Part shown: piece by piece, positions 1-5,074 of the stretch
How the letters are laid out: each line of letters opens with the position of its first letter
How positions within the stretch are numbered: the first letter of the stretch is position 1
Assembly: GCA_947461985.1 (NCBI GenBank)
Contig: CANHNT010000073.1
Coordinates: forward strand, 1 to 8,537
Direction: 5' to 3'
From: Bacteroidota bacterium
GTDB taxonomy: Bacteria > Bacteroidota > Bacteroidia > Chitinophagales > Chitinophagaceae
DNA: 8,537 nucleotides
Notes under the pieces: model-generated
Database searches by the model: none
What the model saw: the letters and a program-made list of their open reading frames with translations, nothing else
What the model was told of the DNA's origin: nothing
Made by a program: the position numbers and the translations under genes

Positions 1-31
1 ATTTTCTCAAATTAAAATAGGGTACTCAAAA

Positions 32-136
32 TTATTCTACAAAATCTTCAAAATTATCTCTGTCAATAAATGAAGATGAAGTTATCGTATAGGCATTTAA
101 AATAGAGGTTGGTATTTTTTTTCGATTTGTTTTCAT
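32..136 (-). CDS. doubtful 34-residue reading frame
   Basis: An ATG at 136 opens a 34-codon frame ending in TAA at 34-32, 60 bp beyond the stop of the ABC permease on the same strand. The predicted peptide has a basic start (MKTNRKKIP), a Thr/Ser patch (TITSSS) and an acidic end (DNFEDFVE). It has no signal peptide, membrane segment or cysteine, and I do not recognise it. No clean TAnnTTTG box precedes it; the nearest match has three bases instead of two between TA and TTTG. A frame this short can arise by chance in AT-rich DNA, so it may be plain intergenic sequence. The rest of 1-196 shows nothing else I can support. Confidence 0.15.
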   Translation of the reverse strand: MKTNRKKIPTSILNAYTITSSSFIDRDNFEDFVE

Positions 137-196
137 ACCTAATTTTCGGAATGTAATCCAAATATTAAGCCTAATTTTTTGAATAAGGATAATTCT

Positions 197-1459
197 TTAA
201 CTCCTAATTGCCTCCACAGGATTTAATTTTGAAGCCCTAATTGCTGGAATAATGCCGGCAATAATTCCTACCAAAACACTTACTCCCACACCGATCATAA
301 AATTAAAAAAAGACATAAACAATGGAAAATTAATAGTGCTCGACATTATTTTAGACAATATGAAAACAAACAAAATGCCTATTAACCCACCTAAAAGACA
401 TAAAATAATGGATTCTATTAAAAACTCGGCTAAAATAGTTTTGGGTTTAGCACCTAAGGCTTTTTTTAGTCCTATTTGAGAGGTTCTTTCTTTTACGGAT
501 ACAAACATAATGTTGGCAATGCCAAAACTACCCACTAATAATGAAAAGAAAGCGATAATAAAACCGCCTACATTAAACATGGCAAAAATAGAATCAATGC
601 TGCTTTGAATAGCATCTAATTGATTAAACGAAAAATTGTCTTTATCTTTTGGTTTCAATGATCGAGAAGTACGCAACACCGATTTGATTTCGTACTTCAT
701 TTCTTTTAAATTCACTCCTGGTCTCGATTTGACCATGATCATGGGGTCAATAAATCCATTGCCTGCATTGTTGTCTATATTTCTAATTGAAGAAACATAT
801 AAATAGGATAGAATCATTCCATTGTCAAAGTCAAAGCCTGTCATGGTTCTGCCTTGTTTTTTCATGACTCCAATGATTTGAAATTTCTTTCCGAAAATAG
901 TCAAAATTTTTCCGATAGGAGAAATGTTCGTGCCAAATAATTCATCCGCAACATTGTAACCAATTACTACGGTATTGCTTTTACCAGAGTTCATTTCGGA
1001 TAACGAAAAATAACGACCTTCATTGATGTCAATGGGTTGAAGTTTATTAAAATCGTAGGTAACGGCAAATACATTCACACCAGAAACGGCATTGTTTTCA
1101 AACTGCAAATTTTGACTTTCATCAGAATAGCAAAGAGTTGCATAAGCAGCAGAATTTACATTTTCTTGAATTTTTTTCAACTCTGCATAATTGCAAATAG
1201 GCCTTGCTTTGTATTTCCACCATTGATATTCGCCTTCATCTTCTGGTATCCAAGGAAACTTACCAATATATAACACATTGCTTCCAAGCGATTGCATATT
1301 GTTTTTGATGTTTTGTTGCAAACTATCAAAAACCGTTAAAATGCTGACAATGCAAAATACCCCAATGGTAACGCCTAGCAACGACAAAAACGTACGAAGC
1401 TTGTTGGCTCGTAGCTCTTGAAAAGCCATAATGATATTTTGTAAATAAACGGAACTCAT
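197..1459 (-). CDS. MacB/FtsX-type ABC transporter permease
   Basis: This is an inner-membrane permease of the MacB (type VII ABC) superfamily, which couples cytoplasmic ATP hydrolysis to periplasmic work such as export of peptides, lipoproteins or small molecules. In the 420-residue product the first membrane helix is at about 22-44, after the typical LRANKLRTFLS lead-in. A periplasmic MacB core domain fills about 45-295, and three further helices lie near 298-320, 343-369 and 384-406. The cytoplasmic loop SVKERTSQIGLKKALGAK and the C-terminus AIRASKLNPVEAIRS are FtsX-domain hallmarks. I chose the ATG at 1459. A longer frame starts with TTG at 1519, but that codon lies inside the promoter box and adds an untypical N-terminus. 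No ATPase or MacA-like adaptor gene is in the window; they may lie to the left, or the permease may work with proteins encoded elsewhere. The substrate cannot be predicted. Confidence 0.92.
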   Translation of the reverse strand: MSSVYLQNIIMAFQELRANKLRTFLSLLGVTIGVFCIVSILTVFDSLQQNIKNNMQSLGSNVLYIGKFPWIPEDEGEYQWWKYKARPICNYAELKKIQENVNSAAYATLCYSDESQNLQFENNAVSGVNVFAVTYDFNKLQPIDINEGRYFSLSEMNSGKSNTVVIGYNVADELFGTNISPIGKILTIFGKKFQIIGVMKKQGRTMTGFDFDNGMILSYLYVSSIRNIDNNAGNGFIDPMIMVKSRPGVNLKEMKYEIKSVLRTSRSLKPKDKDNFSFNQLDAIQSSIDSIFAMFNVGGFIIAFFSLLVGSFGIANIMFVSVKERTSQIGLKKALGAKPKTILAEFLIESIILCLLGGLIGILFVFILSKIMSSTINFPLFMSFFNFMIGVGVSVLVGIIAGIIPAIRASKLNPVEAIRS

Positions 1460-1508
1460 TGTTTTTAGAATTCGTAAAGATAATTCGTAAAAACTATATT
1501 CTCGTTTG

Positions 1509-1516
1509 TAGATTTG
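1509..1516 (+). promoter_or_regulatory. -7 promoter box for the MFS exporter
   Basis: TAGATTTG matches TAnnTTTG. It ends nine nt before the MFS ATG at 1526, so the transcript would have a 5' leader of only a few nucleotides. The -33 element is weak: only a TTC at 1484-1486, with a 22-bp spacer. Confidence 0.5.
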
Positions 1517-1524
1517 CAAAATTA
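1517..1524 (-). promoter_or_regulatory. -7 promoter box for the ABC permease
   Basis: Read on the minus strand this is TAATTTTG, a perfect match to the Bacteroidota -7 consensus TAnnTTTG, placed 57 nt before the permease ATG. No convincing TTG -33 element lies 17-23 bp upstream; that region is already inside the divergent MFS gene. It directly abuts the plus-strand box at 1509-1516. Confidence 0.45.
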
Positions 1525-1525
1525 T

Positions 1526-2770
1526 ATGGATAGTAGCAGCGCACGAAAAACTTGGCGATTAATTATTGGTGAAAGAGAATTTTCGTTGTTTATTTTCACT
1601 CGATTTATCATCATTTTTTCACTTTTTTTACAAACCACAGTCGTGAGTTATTTAATGTATAAACTCACCAAAAATCCGTTGTCATTGGGGTTAATCGGTT
1701 TGGCAGAAGTGATACCTGCTTTTGGGTTTGCATTTGTAGCTGGTTATTTTGTCGATAAACGAATTAAGCGAAATGTGTATTTGGCTTGTGTCGTTTTTTA
1801 TGTCATCAATTCATTGTTGGTTTTAGGCATTACGTCGCATTATTTTATGCAAAACAACAGCACCCAAACAATCGAGTGGTTAATTTATTTAACGATGTTT
1901 TTAAGTGGCTCAATCAGGGCTTTTTTAGCGCCAGCTTCGTTTTCATTATTGCCTTTGCTTGTTAAAAAAGACGATTTGCCACAAGCGATTACTTGGAGCA
2001 GTACCTCATGGATGTTGGGCTCCGTGTTAGGTCCTTTAGCAGGCGGTTTGTTGATGTCGAAAATGGGTGTCTCATTAACCATTTCGATCTCCGTTTTTTT
2101 ATTATTCAGTGCAGTATTTTGCATGCTTAATGTCAAACCTAAAGATTCAATTCCAATGAAAGAGGTGGGAATGATTGAGGGATTAAAACAAGGCTTTCGC
2201 TTTGTGTTTAAAACAGAAGTCATTTTAGCTGTATTGAGTTTAGATTTATTTGCTGTGCTTTTTGGAGGTGCAGAAGCTTTACTGCCTGTGTTTTCGAGCG
2301 AAATTTTAAAAGTCGGAGAAGTGGGTTATGGTTGGTTACGAAGTGCACATGGCATAGGTTCAATCATTTTATTATTCGTATTAGCTTATCTTCCGTTGAA
2401 AAATAATATTGGAATGAAATTGTTGGTTTCAGTATTTTTATTTGGATTATGTATTGTTTTATTTGGCATTTCGACCAATGTATATTTATCCTTTTTTCTG
2501 TTGCTATCTGCAGGATTGTTTGATGGAGTGAGTGTGGTGATTCGGCACTCAATTTTACAACTCAATACGCCTGAAGAATTAAAAGGACGGGTTTCCTCCA
2601 TCAATATGATGTTCATTAGCTCGAGCAACGAATTGGGTGCTTTTGAAAGTGGTTTCACAGCTCGTTTAATGGGCACGGTTTCAGCTGTAGTTTTTGGTGG
2701 TATGATGACGATGTTGGTGGTTGGTTTTACCTATTTTAAAGCACCGAGTTTGAAGAAATTGAAATTATAA
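1526..2770 (+). CDS. MFS exporter, EntS-like (MFS_3) family
   Basis: This is a 414-residue inner-membrane transporter of the major facilitator superfamily, in the branch containing the enterobactin exporter EntS and related drug or siderophore efflux proteins. The length and the run of hydrophobic segments fit the usual 12 helices. Visible marks are motif A in the first cytoplasmic loop (GYFVDKRIKRN, residues 73-83), the family-typical stretch SIRAFLAPASFSLLPLL (129-145), TSWMLGSVLGPLAGG (160-174), a central loop near 203-230, and ELKGRVSSIN followed by SSSNELGAFESG near 351-376. Proton-driven export is the usual mechanism; the substrate is unknown, and no siderophore genes are nearby. I start at ATG 1526. 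A TTG four codons upstream (1514) is also in frame, but it falls within the -7 box. The gene diverges from the ABC permease with 66 bp between starts, and a heptad array begins directly after its stop codon. Confidence 0.92.
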   Translation: MDSSSARKTWRLIIGEREFSLFIFTRFIIIFSLFLQTTVVSYLMYKLTKNPLSLGLIGLAEVIPAFGFAFVAGYFVDKRIKRNVYLACVVFYVINSLLVLGITSHYFMQNNSTQTIEWLIYLTMFLSGSIRAFLAPASFSLLPLLVKKDDLPQAITWSSTSWMLGSVLGPLAGGLLMSKMGVSLTISISVFLLFSAVFCMLNVKPKDSIPMKEVGMIEGLKQGFRFVFKTEVILAVLSLDLFAVLFGGAEALLPVFSSEILKVGEVGYGWLRSAHGIGSIILLFVLAYLPLKNNIGMKLLVSVFLFGLCIVLFGISTNVYLSFFLLLSAGLFDGVSVVIRHSILQLNTPEELKGRVSSINMMFISSSNELGAFESGFTARLMGTVSAVVFGGMMTMLVVGFTYFKAPSLKKLKL

Positions 2771-2826
2771 AAAGATGTCGGATGTCGGATATCAGATGTT
2801 GGATGTCAGATGTCGGATGTCAGGAA
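2771..2826 (+). repeat. heptad array (TYRGATK) after the MFS stop codon
   Basis: Eight consecutive 7-bp units begin at the base after the TAA: AAAGATG, TCGGATG, TCGGATA, TCAGATG, TTGGATG, TCAGATG, TCGGATG and TCAGGAA. The six inner units match TYRGATR, and the end units are degenerate. Seven is not a multiple of three and the MFS stop precedes the array, so it is not a coding repeat. Arrays with the same unit lie at 4140-4174 and 6851-6885. The spread of point differences between units suggests an old array rather than recent slippage. Confidence 0.9.
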
Positions 2827-2905
2827 TGCAATTTGATAAATTTATAAATGGCATGAACTATAGAGTTTGTAAATCTAAACATCCACAAAAGTAAGCGTTT
2901 AATCA

Positions 2906-2928
2906 CCCTTCTTCCTAAAGGAGAAGGG
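2906..2928. repeat. GC-rich REP-like hairpin
   Basis: CCCTTCT (2906-2912) pairs perfectly with AGAAGGG (2922-2928). After a one-base bulge at T2913, CC pairs with GG around a TAAA loop. The hairpin is much richer in G+C than its surroundings and is followed by ATGGGGTTG. There is no T-tract on either side, so it is not a classical terminator. It resembles short repetitive palindromes (CCCTTCTCC...GGAGAAGGG type) that I associate with Bacteroidota intergenic regions; that resemblance is from memory, not a search. It could stabilise the 3' end of the MFS transcript. Confidence 0.6.
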
Positions 2929-2982
2929 ATGGGGTTGATGTCTAAATATCAATTATAATCTTTATTGATTTTGAAAAATTAG

Positions 2983-3063
2983 TTGGGCGGCACACACGCT
3001 TTTCGTTCCAATCTTTTTGCTTCAAAGCAAGCAAAAAGGATTTCCACTTCAATCGTTGCCGCA
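2983..3063. repeat. imperfect palindrome of about 80 bp, possible dispersed element
   Basis: The outer arms are GCGGCA (2987-2992) and TGCCGC (3057-3062). The core is a perfect 10-bp stem, CTTTTTGCTT (3013-3022) with AAGCAAAAAG (3029-3038), around a CAAAGC loop. Flanking AATC (3010-3013) and GATT (3039-3042) roughly extend the stem with a one-base bulge; the sequence between core and outer arms pairs only partly. It encodes no reading frame, and its C+G-containing ends stand out from the AT-rich surroundings. The architecture suits a non-autonomous miniature element or a REP-type repeat. I recall similar CTTTTTGC...GCAAAAAGGATTTCCACT sequences from Bacteroidota genomes but could not search. 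No target-site duplication is obvious. Confidence 0.55.
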
Positions 3064-3103
3064 ATAAAATTAAATATTCACAGCATGTAAGAAAAAATAA
3101 ATT

Positions 3104-3111
3104 TATCTTTA
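3104..3111 (+). promoter_or_regulatory. possible -7 box for the type IX cargo gene
   Basis: TATCTTTA differs from TAnnTTTG at the last base. It ends 16 nt before the ATG at 3128, a spacing like that of the Omp28-like gene. No good -33 TTG is seen, so this is weak. Confidence 0.25.
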
Positions 3112-3127
3112 TATAAATATTTTTAAT

Positions 3128-4060
3128 ATGAAACCTAAATTTTTGCTCATTGTTTTCTTATTTCTTTCCCTAAAATCATTTTCTCAAAACTATATTCCAA
3201 TGAATTTGGATACGAGTTGTTATTGGGTAAATGATTTTCATTATTATGATGGATTTTCAGGTAGTCCTTTTAGTTGTACAGGTGAAACAACTTCTTATGT
3301 TGAAAAAGATTCTTTGATAAATAATACTAATTATAAGAAAGTAATAACCTATTCTAGTTCTGATTTTACAAGTAGTATTAATACAATTCAAATGAAATTT
3401 CAATGTTATTCGAAGGCTCCTAAAAATATTTCTATTTTTTTACGAGAAGACACTATTCAAAAAAAAATATTTTATTTAGTTGATTTTCTTTCAGGGCAAG
3501 AATTAGAATTGTTAGACTTCGGCTTGAATATAGGAGATTCAGTACATTCAACAGCAAGTATGTCTCCAATTGTAGATTCTTTGTCAATAGTAAATTTTAA
3601 TGGAATAAATAGAAATGTAATTTTTAGTACAGCTGGTATAGTTGGACTTTATTCTATAATAGAAGGAGTAGGAGCTTCCTATAACTTTCCTTTAGGAGGT
3701 TATGGAGAGTGGTTAATGCCTATATTTGCCCTCAAATGCTACTCAAAAGGAGGTCAAATACTTTATGGTGATACTTCACAACCATGTCTAAAAAGACCAG
3801 CAATTGCTGTCTCAACGAAAGATGTTTTTAAAAATAATTTCACGTTAACTTATTCAAATAATTCGTTTCAAATAAATAATCCCAACAATGAAAAATTGAA
3901 TATAGTTTTGTTAGATTTAACGGGCAATAAAATCATTTCAGAAACAACGAATTCCATTTATTATCAATCAAAAATCGCCAATTCAATTTCTACAGGAATT
4001 TATTTTTTACAAGTAGGAAACGAAAAAGGACGTGTAGTAAAGAAAATTATTGTTGAGTAA
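3128..4060 (+). CDS. secreted protein with type A T9SS sorting domain, unknown function
   Basis: The 310-residue product starts with a Sec signal peptide (MKPKFLLIVFLFLSLKSFSQ, cleavage likely after residue 20). It ends with a type A sorting domain at about 237-310: FTLTYSNNSFQINNPNN, a LLDLTGNKI segment, an ISTGIYFLQV strand and a basic KKIIVE end. That domain takes cargo across the outer membrane through the type IX secretion system, after which it is normally removed and the protein is released or anchored. The middle 21-236 has Cys31, Cys50, Cys93, Cys204 and Cys220, many aromatic and Ser/Thr residues, and the phrase GYGEWLMPIFALKCYSKGG near 190-209. I recognise no enzyme motif there, and an extended beta-rich structure is only a guess. 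The gene stands alone between a repeat-rich region and a terminator. Confidence 0.88.
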   Translation: MKPKFLLIVFLFLSLKSFSQNYIPMNLDTSCYWVNDFHYYDGFSGSPFSCTGETTSYVEKDSLINNTNYKKVITYSSSDFTSSINTIQMKFQCYSKAPKNISIFLREDTIQKKIFYLVDFLSGQELELLDFGLNIGDSVHSTASMSPIVDSLSIVNFNGINRNVIFSTAGIVGLYSIIEGVGASYNFPLGGYGEWLMPIFALKCYSKGGQILYGDTSQPCLKRPAIAVSTKDVFKNNFTLTYSNNSFQINNPNNEKLNIVLLDLTGNKIISETTNSIYYQSKIANSISTGIYFLQVGNEKGRVVKKIIVE

Positions 4061-4092
4061 AATCTTACGCTAACATTTCCAAAGTAGAAAAC

Positions 4093-4126
4093 AAAAAAGA
4101 GCAAAGAAAAATCTTTGCTCTTTTTT
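4093..4126. terminator. bidirectional intrinsic terminator
   Basis: AAAAAAGAGCAAAGA (4093-4107) and TCTTTGCTCTTTTTT (4112-4126) form a perfect 15-bp stem with an AAAA loop. The plus strand ends in seven T (4121-4127), and the minus strand ends in six T opposite 4093-4098. It therefore fits termination of both converging genes, 32 nt after the plus-strand stop at 4060 and 48 nt after the minus-strand stop at 4175. Confidence 0.9.
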
Positions 4127-4139
4127 TATAATTAACTAC

Positions 4140-4174
4140 AGTCTAATATCTAAAATCTAGATACTCAAATCTAA
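4140..4174 (-). repeat. heptad array (TTAGATT type) after the peptidase stop codon
   Basis: On the minus strand, five 7-bp units follow the TAA with no gap: TTAGATT, TGAGTAT, CTAGATT, TTAGATA and TTAGACT. Four resemble TYRGATK and the second has decayed. The array lies between the stop codon and the terminator hairpin, so it should be transcribed as part of the peptidase 3' untranslated region. Confidence 0.75.
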
Positions 4175-4948
4175 TTACTGCATGATTCTACCTCCACCAG
4201 CAAAATATTTCGACCAATAGGCATTGCCTAAATTAGCGATTGAAACCCCTTTGCTTGATGCAGAATGTACAAAAAAGTTGTTTCTTAAATATACACCCAC
4301 ATGTGAAATTCTTGAAGTACCAACTCTAAAGAAAACTAAATCACCTTCTTTTAAATCATCTTTAGCAATTCTTTTTGCTTCACTAAATTGCAAACAAGCT
4401 GTTCTTAAAATATCATAACCAAAAACGTATTGATATAAATGTTGAACAAATGCACTGCAATCCACTCCTTTTTTCGTTGTTCCACCCATTCTATATTTTA
4501 CTCCGTACCATTCGTCAATAAAACGATAGAGCATAACATTCGAAATTTGATTCGGCATCACATCAATCATAGATGAATATTTGTCTTTTACCCAATCTAA
4601 CATATTCGAAGCCATTGAAGGTTCCTCTTTTTTAACAGCAATTGTTGCGGGCGCTGTTTTAGTAACCATTCTTGATTTTAAAATATCATCCGCACTAACA
4701 ATCGACTTTGTATTGGCAACAGTTTTTGTAGCAGTAAATGGGTCTGCTTTTTTTGTGGGAGTTAAATTATTTACGTTTAATGGAGCTTTTGGGTTTAAAA
4801 CTACTTTTTGTGCGACCTCAGTGGGAGTTGATTTTTTATAAGTAGCTTTTGAATTAGGTTCTATTCTTTCTTTGTTTTGAGCAATAGATAAAACACTCGT
4901 TGAAACGAGTAAAAAAGCCATAAAGCCAAATTTCTTTAGTACTTGCAT
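4175..4948 (-). CDS. exported NlpC/P60 family peptidoglycan peptidase
   Basis: This 257-residue protein is a C40 cysteine peptidase of the NlpC/P60 family. These enzymes usually cut the stem peptide of peptidoglycan at the D-Glu to diamino-acid bond. The N-terminus is a signal peptide (FGFMAFLLVSTSVLSIAQ, cleavage near 23-24, no lipobox cysteine), so it acts in the periplasm. Residues 25-110 are a Lys/Thr/Pro-rich linker without an evident fold. The catalytic domain covers about 135-257, with Cys164 in GVDCSAF, His216 in RISHVGVYL and a third polar residue at His228 in FVHSASSKG. I see no SH3b targeting domain, which many relatives carry. The gene converges with the type IX cargo gene and lies 126 bp downstream of an oligopeptide ABC ATPase gene on the same strand. 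Start ATG 4948 puts the signal peptide correctly at the N-terminus. Confidence 0.93.
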   Translation of the reverse strand: MQVLKKFGFMAFLLVSTSVLSIAQNKERIEPNSKATYKKSTPTEVAQKVVLNPKAPLNVNNLTPTKKADPFTATKTVANTKSIVSADDILKSRMVTKTAPATIAVKKEEPSMASNMLDWVKDKYSSMIDVMPNQISNVMLYRFIDEWYGVKYRMGGTTKKGVDCSAFVQHLYQYVFGYDILRTACLQFSEAKRIAKDDLKEGDLVFFRVGTSRISHVGVYLRNNFFVHSASSKGVSIANLGNAYWSKYFAGGGRIMQ

Positions 4949-4972
4949 GATGTCAGAATTTTTTGGTTATTG

Positions 4973-4980
4973 CAAATATA
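4973..4980 (-). promoter_or_regulatory. -7 promoter box for the NlpC/P60 gene
   Basis: Minus-strand TATATTTG matches TAnnTTTG exactly and ends 24 nt before the ATG. No clear TTG is seen at -33. It suggests the peptidase is transcribed separately from the upstream ABC ATPase gene. Confidence 0.5.
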
Positions 4981-5074
4981 ATACATCAAAACCTTTTTAG
5001 CTAGTGTTTGACTGTTGTATTCGTGTTAAAAACTGCCTTTTCACCTCTTTTTTTAGCGATTTGCAAACTAGATG

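Noticed and set aside
252..479. 75-codon plus-strand frame opposite the permease gene, and similar antisense frames at 1037-1273, 1885-2223, 2386-2676, 4581-4841, 5745-6017 and 7297-7557
   Set aside because: Each lies opposite a well-supported gene, and its translation is low-complexity without family features.
1460..1519. 20-codon N-terminal extension of the ABC permease from a TTG at 1519
   Set aside because: It would start inside the promoter box and adds a charged, untypical leader; MSSVYLQ at 1459 fits the family's usual start just before the first helix.
1514..1525. TTG start for the MFS exporter, four codons upstream of the ATG
   Set aside because: The codon is part of the TAGATTTG promoter box and would not be transcribed from it.
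197..2770. A single efflux operon of the ABC permease and MFS exporter
   Set aside because: The genes are divergent and of unrelated mechanism; only their promoters are shared.
2774..2822. CRISPR array or coding repeat
   Set aside because: There are no spacers, the unit is only 7 bp, and the preceding stop plus a period not divisible by three exclude a protein repeat.
2906..2928. Rho-independent terminator of the MFS gene
   Set aside because: The stem is good, but neither side has a run of T.
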